This document shows positions 27,001 through 40,047 of a stretch of 64,000 nt of DNA, in pieces. Both the position numbers and the translations under genes were made by a program. Source of the DNA: Phytoseiulus persimilis (taxonomy: Eukaryota; Arthropoda; Arachnida; Mesostigmata; Phytoseiidae). Under the pieces are notes generated by a model. The model saw only the letters and a program-made list of their open reading frames with translations, ran no database searches and was not told the DNA's origin. Position 1 is the first letter of the stretch. Every line of letters starts with the position of its first letter. The stretch lies in assembly GCA_037576195.1 (NCBI GenBank), contig CM075102.1, positions 11,966,001-12,030,000 on the forward strand, in the 5' to 3' direction.

Positions 27001-30000
27001 TGGCAGGATGACATGGGATAGTGACGGCGCTGGAGCCAGCACCAGTGGTTCGCTGAGACGCGCGAAGCAGTGGTGAGATTTTTTCCTCGAACAGCATCAA
27101 CGACGATGGCGGCGGGGGCAGCAGCAACAACAGCGCATCTTGCTGGTGCGACCCGCCTGTTGTCATCAAAGTCTTGAGAAAGCAGCGGCGGTGTTCAGTC
27201 TGAGTGCACGCCGCTAGTCAGAGATAATGAATTCCTTGTGTGAACTCTAGCTTTCCGAGGCGACAGCAAGACCTGCACAGAACAGGCTGATCGTGGCCAT
27301 TTCTGCGTTTTGTTTCGTCGTAATCTATCCGTCATCGGAATCAACCAGTATGATGCAACGGGCTAACTCGCTCGGACTTCCGAGAAAAACGCGCCTTCGG
27401 TGGCGCAAGCGGATCCTGGATGTTCATATCTGACGTTGAACACGCAGTCTTTGGTCTCCCGAGAGGCACATACTCCTCGCATGTCTGAAGCAATCGAACG
27501 CTCGCGAACGAATCCAGTGAGGAATTTCCATGTGCCTTCCTGGCGTGTTTCCTTCAGCGTTGCACATGAACCCAATCAAATAGAGTCTTCAGCGAGTCGA
27601 TTCAGGTCCGTGATGATCTCCTCGAGTTGCTGTTTACCCAGTCATACCGAACGGCAGTTTACCACCGATGTCGTCCGGCTCAGCTTGTCTTCGAACGGGA
27701 CCTTGACCGACGCCCAGGAGTCTGGACCAGGACCACAACGGTGGGAACCACCGCAAACGTCATCCAATTGATCCGCGGAGAGAATGGCGACGCGGCAACG
27801 GTGAGTGCACTGTTGACAGACGGTGTTCGAGTGCGTCAGCTGGTTCGCGCAACTTCGGCCGTAGCTCTGAATATCTAACGAACCCATCCGAAGCACGCAT
27901 TGACTGAGATTCTCGATCCCTGTCTCGGTTTCCTGCGCGAAAGAGAATTTTTTCATGACAGAAACTCGATCTCTGGATGGTGATGAGGCATTCCCTACCC
28001 TCAGGAGGGAAGCTGATTTTCTGTTCGAATTGCAAACACACCGCGAAGGTTGGTGTCGCTGAACGGCATCGATCGAGCTCAGACGGGCCGCATCGATCAC
28101 TGACTCCATTTCGTTACCGTCCGGAGATCTTCTCCTTGATGTAGAAAGGGACCGAGAGATCTTGTTGAGCGATAGAGCTTGCGAGGCTTCCTGGACACCG
28201 ACGTTTCTCTCAAAGTTCCGGGCAATGAGCGTAAGTCCTCGACACATGCGTCCGCCATTTTAAACGAACCTCCGGGTTCCACTCGTTTGGTCACTCGTTT
28301 GGTCCACGTTCGACCCAAGTTTTGGACCGTTATCTCAGGAAGTTAGAACGAGCTTCGAAAAACTGGATTTTTATCGCATCAAGGTTTTGTTCCCTTTACT
28401 GGAGAAAGGGAACGCGTGCATCTCGCATCTGCTCAACAAACGACCAACCTAGCGACTACTTGGAGCGTTTAATTGTTATTTAAATTGAAAACATCTCATT
28501 AACGCGCAAAGCCGGGCCGGCGGAGATGACGTACAAGCAGTGAGAATGCTGTTGACAGTGAAACCACCACTCATGTGTTTGCAAGTTTTTCAGTTTATCT
28601 CCTCGGTATAGTCGTTGCTCCGACTAGACAACGCGCGTCTACGAACGTGAAGAGTTTACGAGCCTGGAGTATCCGCGGGCGATGGCTTCCGCACGAGATG
28701 TTGTTTGAGCTTTCATTTATGAGAATAACATGAAAGGAGGAAGACAACGAACAAGAAGCGTTAATATTGGAACTGGATTCATTTTCCCGCAGGTCGCTCG
28801 CCGAGCTGTTTGCGTATCGCACCACTCGTGGATGCTTGGAATTTTTCGCTTATCCAGGTGTCCAGAGTGGATTCCGTGCCACTCTCATTCGGTCAAAGTT
28901 GACGCTCCTGCGAGAGATCCTTCCCGGACACGCTCTCAGTGGTCCACGATTGAGGATCTGCCGCCAGCGTTCCAGGTCTTAAATGAAGGCCTGAGGGAAT
29001 AACTTTCAGGAGGAAAACAGTCCGGCCGAGAATCCACTGCACGCGGCTCCACACTGAGCTCGGCGCAGTTTTTGGTCAGATTCTCGCGAATCAGGGCCGA
29101 AGCCTAGAGATCGTATTTCATTTTTCGCTGCTCTCGACCCATGAAGATACCATCTCTCAAACCACTCAAGCGCCGCTTCAAAACGACGTGACGATCACTC
29201 GGAGGCTTTTAAGAGATAGACTCTCAGCTAATCTCCGGTTCGCTGTTTGGCAAATCGCCTGGTTAACCCACAGAGTGCTTCACGCTGACGATGAGCTTCC
29301 GACACCGTCAGTTTCCATAGGTCAGATGCATGAATGCGATAACGAACTGTTTGAATCGCGACGCAGTATGTCCTAATCTCGGGGATCCTCACATGTAAAA
29401 CGAGACTGTGCATAATTAATCTAAACTGTCCGGGTGGTCTCAGGGCTTGCTAGCTTATTTGCACAGCGAAGGTGTTCAATTTCCAATTAGAGGCCACACA
29501 GACAGACTCTTTCGACCGCAACCAGCGGTCAGACGAGGGAGAGCCTTTATTAAACCTCAAAACCTCATCTGAGGGCTTGGGCACGGAGTGCAGAACCAGA
29601 GCCCAGCGTGGACAAGACCGAAGCCACTTTGTCACCAACTCGGTAAGAAATCTTTGAAATCCCTGACCATCCGAGATCTTTGCGAGTCGCGCTCAATTGA
29701 CACTGTTTGTCATCACCGAGCTCGGTTCTGAAGTCTTTCGGATAATTCTTTCGACAGCCACTGAGGGTATTCGTCTCGGCGGGTCCTCAATCGTCGTGGG
29801 TACTTTAGAACAGAGGAAGAGTGTGTGGGATCCTCGAATCGTGGTCGAGTTGATGAATTCCCAGAGTTTCGTCACCCAGGAAGCCCACTTCTTCCAAGTA
29901 AGTGTGGATGGAGATTCCTCCCTGTTGGCTTGTATTGGTGGAGGGCTGCTTCCTCGCTAATTTACCTCGATCCTCATTGAGATGGGTGAGCCTTTAGTAG

Positions 30001-31500
30001 TACCGGGAGAGACGGCAGTCAGACGGACAAACGTTCAAACTGCGTCGGTCGTTCCCTCCACGTCATCGAAGCAGGCTGATTTAACGAGCCGGAGCATCGG
30101 GGAAGCGTCCCGGGGACGCAATGAGTTCAGCCTTGTTCCTCTAACAAGGAGCTGTCTATGAAACACTGTGAATCTGGACCATGTTTCTCACGGCGGATGA
30201 GCCTGGGTCGAACGTTGCTCGAGGGTTCAAGTCCGAAGATAGCTACGGGGTCTCGACCGTCGGTCTTGCAACAGAGCTGCAACCTAGGTATGACTGAGCG
30301 GCCAGTCATTCAAAGCTCCCCACGCCGGCGTCGAGAGGTGAAACTCTGGAGGCGTGAGCGGCTGGCAGTGTTTCTGCTATGATTTCTCAAGCTTGAGATT
30401 GAATCCGAGGATCTGTAAATGACACTCCGGCTTCCGATAAGAATCCCGGCCAACGCTAAGCCTATTGTGGTGCTCGATTCGGAAAATTGAAAGAAAACAC
30501 TTGGTTAAGCTCCGAGAAGAGCAGTTTCTCGTCTTCGCTTCGGGTGCGAGTGCAAGCGAGCGAGCAACGGGATGAGCTGTTCTGATAATGGACGTTGGTG
30601 GATCGGCCAGTTGACTCTGTTTTTGTAGGGGATAAAGCTTTGAGACTCGAACGCCTACGCGATCAGCGCCGCCAACAAAACAACGGCTCTGAATGCCGTT
30701 CGAGTAAACAGAGCTTCGCCGACGATCGGCGCTAAATTGTTCACAAGGAAAACTGATCCCCCCTGGCTGATTTGAAAATGGAAAGTTCGGTTATGCTCGG
30801 ATCGCCTTTCGGTCACGTGGTGGGAACCCTTTACCGCTCAGAGGATGACAGTAGCATCGGAAAATGATTATGGCTTTCTACAAGCACCCGGGTTAAAAAC
30901 CGAGGGAATCGTTGGAAGATCTTGGGAGTGGCGATTGAGCGGCACGGAAATCTGTTGACGGAGGGACTGCGATCGGATATCGGAACAGGTTTCTCGAAAA
31001 TATATCTCGCTCTCTCTCCGCCAGCGCCGATGGACCTCTGCTGGAGAGCAGCTCTCGAGCTCCCTCTCTGTCCGCCGAAGTGACTGCCTGTTTTGTCGAG
31101 ATAACGCACCAGATTAAATTCCTTGTCCTCCAACTTGATTCTTTCGACTTCTTTGTCCACACTTCGGAAGATAACGGCGAATCGGCAAGAAGAAGAAGGC
31201 CGTGGCTAATCCCGTGGACTTTGCTCGAGCGTTACCGTGTGCCATTCTGCGCGGAACTCTAAACCTGCTCGGATGTCATCAACGGTCCCGCGAGCCGCTG
31301 TTTCTCGAGGCAAGCCAGAAAGCTGACACGCCCGCTCGGAGCGAACTGCACTGACAACAGTCACCGTCGAGAGTCGCTACGAAATTCGACGATTTCGAGT
31401 TGGATTGACGAAGAAAAGCGGCAGCGACAGTTTCTAATTATATTAGATCCACTCCCTGGGGCTCCATCTCTAGATTAGGGGATGAGGAATTTTTTTTCTT
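24095..31500. other. Unassigned region
   Basis: No recognised gene. Overlapping frames at 26564-27169 (170 codons plus, 147 codons minus) are low-complexity; the minus frame starts with Gln/Leu/Pro runs and has no domain. A plus-strand segment at 29519-29642 ends at a consensus donor (TCG|GTAAGA) but has no partner. The rest is featureless to my reading. Confidence 0.4.
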
Positions 31501-33673
31501 CTCGTTCGGGAATGAAGGGTCTCTGCTTAGAGTAATACGAGGAAAAAAACATGACTACGGGAAACGTTTCTGAAAGGGAAAAAATGGCGGGAGCCGCTAG
31601 CGGAAGCGAAGCAGAAGATTAAGAAGTAATTTACTTCTTCTCTCCCCCGCGCTCGCTCCCGTCCCCTCCCGCCAACGCTGCGACCGCTGCGCAGCACACC
31701 ACCATCTGCCGGATTCATCGATACTCCAAATGCAAATACTACCCGATACTGGTGACGGGCCCGGGTCGTGTCCGGTGTGTGGTAAGGCGAGGGGGAGGGG
31801 AGGGGCGAACTATGTGAGAGAGAAACCTTGTTAAGACGATACGCCAGTCTGACCGATCGCCTTCCAACAGGTGTGCAGTCCAGTGAACCATCTGCGTGCT
31901 GGCCGCTTCGACGGGAGTAAAGATAGTCTGTCAGACTTTTAGAGAACCTTCCTCGGCTTCTCGAAGTGCAAAAATGGAAACGCGACTAGGGATGTACGCG
32001 ACCAGCAGTGGTGACCGTCTCTCTCAGGGCTCAGGTCCTTCAATAAGAAAACTTGGGAAGCCTCAAAGAGCCTCTCGGTCATCGTCGCCTTTTGGTGAAC
32101 CGGTTGGAAACTAGGTGGGTCGCGATGCATTCGCACGACGGAACATTCGCCGACATTCGTTCTCTTCATCTCAAACTCAAAAACTTCAAGCGGCCGTATC
32201 AGCATCATTGAGATCATTATCCGACCGCCTTTCTGAGGACAACGAGCCTTTTCAGGGATGCGTGGTCTCGCCCGAGCGAGAGTCGCAAGAACTGAATATG
32301 AACTAAAAATGGAACTGAAAACTGGGAGTAATTCAGCGAGCCAGCGCTCGATTGCTTCGGAGTTCTTTCGTCCAGTTGATCGTCCGCCCATCTATATGGA
32401 CGACAACATCTCGTAGCGGCGCCGATGTTCCGTGATCGATGGACCTTGTCGTTGGCCTGAACTAGGCTCAGCGTACTCAGATTTGCAAGTCATGATGGTC
32501 TCCCAGGCCGCTATCAGACCCGATCTGGACTGGCTTGTCGTGTTCCGAAACCTGCATGAAAATCTTGTTCATACCATCTGGTCGCACGCCGAGGACCGGA
32601 TCGATCGGAGTGAGCTCCGGGCGCCTTCGACGCGGTGCCGAATTTTCTGCCTGAAGGGCTTCATGCAGATTTCGTCGAGCATCGTCGAAACAATTCTGTG
32701 TTGGGTTCGGGGAGTGTCGGTTCCCGTCCATCTGAACGGGAGCGTTCCCCATGGCTGTTTTCCCATGCTTGTTCCCGAGCCGCCGTATTTTTTGATATCA
32801 GGCGAGAATTTCAAGTCGCTAAAGGAGCGGTTTGAACTTCTGCGCAATTTCTTCTACTCCGATTTCACGTCTCAACACCAAGCTGGAACCGCTTCAGTTA
32901 TCTACTTCTTTCCCCCGACTACCTTATCATTCCTCGTCCTCAGGTTTTTCGAGTCCGTATTGACTATCTAAAACTTTGGACATCCAGCGAACTTTGCGCT
33001 TCGCGAGGCGCGTCAAAGTATTTAACGTTTGCAAGGTTAAACGCTTTCGATGGAGTTACGGCTCCAGAGTCAATGAACGACTGGTTTGGCCAATAGGATT
33101 ACTTCCGCTTCACGAGCTCGCAGCAGTGGTGGCGTCCACCGCCGTTTGGGCCCAGCGGCCGACTGACCGATCGCTCAATCCACCGGAACGATCGAACGAA
33201 TCAATTTTCGTAATGCTCTCCATAACTCATCCTATCGACCAGCCACGCAGATATCACCGGCCGCCCCACAACAACCATACGGCTCGTTTGATGTTTGAGC
33301 TGAATATCCTGAACGAGTTCATTCTGCGAGCAACTTTCCGTCGCGGCGCTTTCATCAACGTGTTTGAGGATCTTGTTCGTTCCATAATTTACGCGCCTCG
33401 ACCTTTACGAGCTCGCTGTTACCGTGGTCAGCGAGCGTGACGCATCGATTTTTAGGGACAACGTCGATAGTTTCGGAAGCTGCTCCGCTCAGCGAAGGGG
33501 TCCCTGGAGACCCTCTGCGACTGTTCCTACTACGAAGCCGATGTTGAGACATGGAACAATGGCCAGGACGGTTCGCCTCTGCGTGGTCGCTTCATTTGCA
33601 TTCCCCTGCGCATCCGGCTCCCTGCAGCTACGATTCTTGAGGGTTCTAATCTCGGGAGCAGGAGCGAGGTGGG

Positions 33674-34402
33674 CTAAGACATGATCGTTCCACTTTTTGC
33701 TGCCGGGATTTCAAGAACCTGTTCTCCTCTCTTCGTGAGGACGGAGTCCAAGCCATTCCAGGATGACGCCCAAGATCGAGCTGTTCGACTCCCTCCAGAA
33801 CTGTTTCTCGTTTCCACTTTGTGATCACGCAAATTCTCAAAGTCTCTCTCGAAATTTCTTTCGCGTTCATTCGCGGCGCTCGAGGGAAACAAGCGATGTA
33901 TGCGAGCATGTTCCGACCATGAAGTCCATGGGGTGAGCACTTTCCCCAATATCGCCCCTTTTGGACTTTGTTTGGAGTAGATTCCAAACCGAATCAGGCA
34001 AGCTCTCCCACTCCTGAGCGCGCCGAACTCCTTGTGCGAGCGGCGGACCGACCGACCGACCCATCGAGAGGAAGGGTCGACGGAGGCCCTTTCCTCCGAG
34101 CATGCTGGGTTAGAACTCGCAGACGGCTTCGCTGCCACTAGAGAACGCCGCGCACTCTCCGATAGGAGCTTGTTCCTCAAAATCAGCTGTGACTCCAAGA
34201 TTGGCTGCTTCGTTCCTATGGCGTTCGCGTCGGTGTCACATTCAGCAGACCTGTTGTAGCTCAACAGAAGCGAGTTTAGCTGTCCTGGAGAAAAGCGTTC
34301 AAGGCTGTGGTTCGAGGATTGTGAGTGATTGCGTGATTTTCCACTGGAGACAGGGTAAGTTAGAGGCATTGCTTCCAAAATACGACCGAAATCGAGTGCC
34401 AC
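33674..34402 (-). other. Longest open reading frame in the window, no recognised family
   Basis: A 242-codon frame, Ser- and Arg-rich, without signal peptide, membrane segment or motif I know. A single stop-free run this long is unusual in 64 kb at this composition but not impossible. Other frames in the same interval are also open for 75-147 codons, which argues for local stop-codon poverty over a gene. I do not assign a function. Confidence 0.2.
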
Positions 34403-34514
34403 GTGGACTGAGTTTCACCCTCGTTCACGTCACCGTTGTCCTTCGTCGTGCCGCACGATACCCCGGCCTTTCGGTATACGTGCTTTCGGTGAAGCCCGCT
34501 CTGGTGGGTGAAGG

Positions 34515-34568
34515 GAGGCGGTGGGAATCGATCCCACAACTCGGAACCTGTACCCAGCCCGGCGCCTC
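34515..34568 (-). other. tRNA-like fold, shortened
   Basis: On the minus strand GAGGCG (34568-34563) can pair with CGCCTC (34520-34515) as an acceptor-like stem. GTGGGATCGATTCCCAC forms a perfect 5-bp arm with a 7-base loop like a T arm. The whole is only 54 bases, too short for a normal nuclear tRNA and lacking a clear anticodon arm. A deleted tRNA or SINE head fits, but the palindrome may be chance. Confidence 0.25.
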
Positions 34569-37500
34569 TGTTCTGACAGATTGGAACGAACTTGACATCC
34601 ACATCGCACGTTGTCAGGAGGGATTAATGTGACTCGTGTCGCGTGTGTGATGGATCCAACCGTACGGAAACACGTGTCCTGAAGATCTCACTCGACTTCA
34701 TCTCGCACACGCAACTTATGCAACGCTTGACGACGTCGGCTCGGCTCTCAACTCCAAGCCGCTGAAGCCAATACCCGCAGCCGAACCCGGCACTTGATTA
34801 GCGCCCAAGGGCACCGGGGCTTTGCATCACTTACCGCTTCACGGTGGTCCGACCCGGATCGTTCCTAGCGGCTCGACGATGTGCGTCCCATCTGCGGACA
34901 CGGAAACCCAGAGTAGACTGCTGAGCTCACAGGAGAGCGATCGTCGGGAGAAATCGGGAGAATCCGCCGTTGGCCCTGGAAGTGAGGTGATTCAAGTGGA
35001 GCGCGCGATTCCCACCGCCATCCGCGCAACGGTCGTCGGGTGGAAGACGAACGCTTTTCGCTGTGAAACGGCGGCTCCGCTGTCGTCATGAGTTCGTGCT
35101 GTTCCGACTGTCGCTCGAGACCCTCTCGCTGAAACATTCACCGAAGGCCGAAGCGGAGTTGACGAGGTTCGCGGATGAAGTTCAGCAAGTTCGGCAAGCA
35201 CACTGGCGGAAGGACGGCCGAGGGTTCTGTCTGCTGCACTCGAAGACTCGTCACACGCGGCCATAATTGGAACGCAAACAGCTCAAAGAGACTCACAGAA
35301 CAGCCCCGGCTTCCCGTCGGTGCGAGTCTTGCCCTCTGTCCCCCGATGGCTCGATCACTTCGCCAGTTGCTTTTGCCTGCCGTCGAGCGACATCGAGGGG
35401 CGCCGGCAACAGCATCGTCTAACCGACTTCCCCGGGAACCCAAGCACGTTTTACAGTCGACATACAGATGGCCGGGAGCGCTTTGAAGAAGTCTCGCACA
35501 AAAACGGCGAACCCACGCTATTGGAGGCTGCGGCAGAAACTTTCGATGCTAATTCGAGCGGACTCAGCAAATGAACGAAGAAAGAACGTTCAGCTTATTC
35601 CCGGTGTGCGTTCGCAGGCTCCCGTGCTGGTCTGCTCAAGAGGACAACTCCTCAGAGACAGCTCGGGCGTTCATTGGAATCGTGTGATCGGAGAGTTTTT
35701 GTCGCCGACGGAAGAGTGCGGAACCACTCAACACTTCTCTCTGAATGGCTCGGAGCGGCGCACGGAAGGTTTTCATGGAGGCCGTTCGATTAGTCGCTCG
35801 GATCGAACAGTTTGTGTGGGTAGCTTCCGTCAATTGAAGTGCTTCCAGGCGTGGCCGGACAAGGTGTCTCTCAAAGCAGCAGCAACGACGAGGGCCCCGC
35901 CGACGGGGGCGGCGAACGGGCCGGCTGCGCTTCTCTGCCACTGCTCCAATTAGGATTCCTTTCGGGAATCAGGTGACTTGCCGAGGCGAAAGACACCGCT
36001 CTGATGCCGATGGGGAGGCCTCAGGAACAGCGGCCGAACTCATTACCTGAGTGAGGCTTTCCGCGGGAACTTCGTCGGGATGTTCCAGGAATATCGGCTC
36101 CCGAGCCAGGAGAGCAGGGACATCTCGGCGAGGGCAGCTACCACTGCCCGCCGGAGTCGGGAGGGAAATTTCGTCGCAGATAGGCTTTTTGTCACGACAC
36201 CAACACCGTCATCTAGATACGGCACCCCCCAGCTTGGGCGCAGGGCTCGTTTTAAATTTCAAGGAAGTCAGGCCCAGCCTCGGAGCTGGCTGCCTCAAAG
36301 GCAGTCCTCGACGCGGAGGAGCCGAAAAACGCGCTCCAGATGCGCGAGAACAGCATTCGTGTCGAGGAGAGGTTTTCCCGCCGGGCGCGCAACAGAATCA
36401 AATTGGCTCCTCCGTTGCAACCACCTGCGGCCTAAGTGCATTACGTAATTTCGTTCGGTTGGGAGTGGCAATGCCACTGCAACACCGCAAGTGAACACAG
36501 CGCATTGCACTTGGAATTGCCCCCTTATCAGCAGTGGCGGTTGAATCGTGCAACGAGCACGGAGCCACATTTCTTGCTGCTCAATTCGCCGGAAGCCGCA
36601 CTCGAGGAACATCGGAACGACCTCGGAAGGGGACCTTCCTCAAATCGAGTAAATCGGTCATCGGAGATGCTCTGAGGACAGAGACGAGACAAAGGCGGGA
36701 GGGGAAATGGAGATTATCGGGAAAAAAGTTCGCTCGGATAAAGAACTGGAGTAGAGCACGGCCCGACTCATCCGTCGAACTTCCAGCCTCGTAGTCCTGT
36801 CGGGATTCCAGACTTTCGGCCTTTCCCCCAAGAGTTGCTCCCAGCAGATGGTTCCGGCACATGCTCGCCCCTCCCCGTGCCTCCGGGACAGAACGGGGCC
36901 AGACCTCAGAGCTCCGGGTCGAGTCTCAACAATTTCAAAATGTTTCGCTTTTTGTCAACCCAGACGAAATAGATCTCAGTCCTGCACATCGACCTGGGTC
37001 TGAGCTCTCGATACCTTCGAGGCAAACGAAATCGAGGATCGCAGGACGGAACCGACAGGTTATCTCCTGTCCTCCCGCAGTCGTCTATTTTCTGACTTGA
37101 TTCCATCTTTCCGCTCCGGTAAGGCGGCAGGAACAAAAAAAGAATGGAGGACCCAACGGAGCAGCCGGAAATCCTACTTCGCAATCAAGGATGATACTCG
37201 CCTGCGCGCCACCAGGGGCTCGTTCGGACCCCGCCAATCACCGCATCCCTCCTTCCAGAAAATTTTGATTTTAGGCATTCCCGAGCACCGAAGTGACCCT
37301 CCGCGATTTCGACCGTTACAAGGTCGGACTCGGTTCGCGTGCAGCGTGTCGAGAGAGCACTCGAGAATGTCGATCATTCCTGTCCATGGTCGGAGGGCTT
37401 GTTCAGTCCCTCGTCTGTTTGATTGGTAGCTCGGTCGGTTGGTTTCGTTGTATGATGTTCGTGCAGCTGTCAAGATCCCGAAGCATGCGGCGGAGTTGCG

Positions 37501-38051
37501 CGAACCGTCGTTTCGTGCAAAAACGGGCGCGCGAGATAAGAAAGGACAACAGAGCTCAGGCACCAGCCGCTTCGTATGATGTTAACGTCGTCCTCGCCGG
37601 AGGAGAACGTGTTTCCGTTCATCGGCCTGTGATGCGATTGCCGTCAGCGCGCGAACAACATCGAATGAACGGGCGGGTGGTCGTTCGGGCGGGCTTTCGG
37701 TTGGTGGGTCGGTCGAGTGGACGGGAGAAGGACGCCGCGATCTCCGTGTTCGGATGTTTCGTTCTATCTCCGCCCGCTCGATAGCCCTCCTCCATGACTG
37801 GCAGCGAACCATTTCGCCGATGACGTCATCGTCAACTGAAGTTCCGGTCAGCACGTCGTCTTTCCGCGTTCCTCGTCGGCACGGTCGGGGCGAAACGTTT
37901 GGCAACGGACTAAGGGGCTGACGGCCAGTTCAAGATCTCAGCAGCTGCGGCTCCGCACGCGAGACTCAGCGAGGTGCGTCGAGGGCCTGTGGCGTTGGTC
38001 CTTGCGTGAAAGTAATCCGTGCCAGTCCCGAGTGTGTGATTACTGGACGCA

Positions 38052-38063
38052 GGGGGGGGGGGG
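38052..38063 (+). repeat. Poly-G tract, 12 bases
   Basis: The only long G/C homopolymer in the window with G on the plus strand. Confidence 0.95.
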
Positions 38064-40033
38064 CGTCGTGTAAAGCCGGAGGACACACTTGACGTGGGAT
38101 CGGTTGGGTGTGCGGATTCCAGCTGTCTCTCAGATGATAGGCTTAACACGGTCGCACTCGCGAGTCTCTGGAAATGAGAGGGGCCCGGACGACGGAGTCC
38201 CCCGATCGAGAGCGACTCCTCACGTGACCATTGTTGTCCTGGCGAACGCGCATCGATCGTATATGCGAGCCTAAAGAGCACCTGCATCGAGTTCCTCACT
38301 GCGTGAGATCGTTCTCCGCGATCGAAATCGCGTCCGGTTCTTTTGAGGCATCGCGAGCGGGACATCGGAAAGGCTGTTCTCATATTCGGTCGACAGCTCC
38401 GAGGGAACCTCGAGACGAGCGAGAATCTTCCTCGAGGCGGAATGAGCCTGCTCTACACGCTCGCCTACACAGTTCCTGTCGGCGAGGAGAACGTCTCCGC
38501 TCCGCTTCCGTCGATCCAAAATACGTACAACATTAAACGAAAGTACCGGGGAACCCTGTGTCGAACGTCTTCGAGGCGCTCTGAGCCCAAAGATATGAAA
38601 AACAGTAAAAACTGAACGAGGCCTTCCAAAAGGGACGCCGAGACTCTGTTCGGAAGCCGACACGCAGGGCGCTTAGGGTTTTCCAGGGCGCTGAGAATTC
38701 CCCAGGACGCGCTCCTATCAGAATGGAGACCCATCGCCTCGGAGTGTCTGACAGAGAATTCAAACGTTGCGGAAAGTCAGGCCGCGCTGCCTCTCGCACA
38801 CGAGGACGTTGTTTGAAGCCGCGGCGGCCGGAGCCCACCGACCCGGTGAGATGCTTTTTGCCAGCAAGTCATAAAGATCCGCACCGAACGAACCAGAGAA
38901 CGAATAGAAAGAAGAGGAGAAACTGGAAACGTCGCCGGTTGTCGGGCTGAAAGCCTACGTGTCGCGGTGCAGGCTCGTTTCTGTTGGGCGAATATAACCC
39001 CGGGCGGCGACCACCGTGGGGGAGAGGTACGAGTGCCTATCTGGTTACTCCCGCATCGATCTCCGGAGAGCGCTTCTCATATCACCCCCGAGGTCGACTC
39101 CCGCGAAATCTCGTGTGGCACCTCGGCCCGGAATCGGAAAAGAATTATTCTCGATAGCTGAGAACTGTGTTCGATGAAAATGCCCGAGATAACAAGGGAG
39201 GGAGGTTTGGGAGGGGCCGGGTTCACCATATTTCCCTCTCAGCGCGGATCGGATCCATTCCATGGAGGGAGCAGCTTCGAGGGCCACCTGCGTCGCTTCG
39301 CTGAAGAAAGTGTGGAGATACGGGCGTCCAGAGCTCGTGTCCTCTGTCAACTGGATTCATTTCTCGGGGCTTTCTCTTTGGCGCCCCCGCAGACGGAAGG
39401 ATTCGATTTCATGCTCTACTGTTCTGTCCTCGGAGTTCCTCATCGAGGTCTTCGGGGAGGCGCTAGTCGGATGTCTCGAATCGAGCGCTGTCCGCTGAGA
39501 TTCTCCGCGCGACAGAGGTCCCTGGAAGATAGATTGTTCAACGGTGTCTGCGCGTATCAGTCTCCTTCGGCTCACACCGGCGAAAAATGCTTTCAGGAGA
39601 AACCCTGTTCCCTCTCAAGCGTCGCCTGCCCGGTCAGCGGCGGCTCACCGACACGTGATCGGCGGCTGGCCACGTCATCGCAGACGACACTGGTTCGATC
39701 TCCGTCGTTCAGTTTCTCTGTTGTAATCCGAATCAACGCGCGAGGAAGAAATGAAGCGAAGTACTCGCAAAACAGTGCGAGCGCGTTTAATTTGGGGAAT
39801 GCGAGCTTAACGATCCCTACGCGCCGTTCTAAAAATACTCGAGACGCGATATGAGTCGGGTGCTCGATGTAGGAGACCAGACAGACATGAGTTGGCAGTC
39901 GTCCGCTCGGTCTGCCGGGTCATCTGGCCGCTGTCTTCATAGAGAACGAATCATTGCAATTAAGCCTGCCCTAACGAAACTTCAATTTCTCTCACCGCTC
40001 GCTTTGGAGATTCGTAGATCGTGAGCAGCGGCT

Positions 40034-40047
40034 CCCCCCCCCCCCCC
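40034..40047 (+). repeat. Poly-C tract, 14 bases
   Basis: A run of 14 C, followed after TT by five more C. Confidence 0.95.

Noticed and set aside
26564-27169. Overlapping 170- and 147-codon frames as genes
   Set aside because: Both are low-complexity (Gly/Arg on plus; Leu/Pro/Thr/Ser on minus), with no domain and no linked exons.
32432-32971. 179-codon plus-strand frame as a membrane protein
   Set aside because: Hydrophobic patches are scattered and the two minus-strand frames are equally open; no motif.
39174-39854. 226-codon plus-strand frame as a gene
   Set aside because: Ser/Arg-rich with no recognisable domain, and other frames in the interval are also open.
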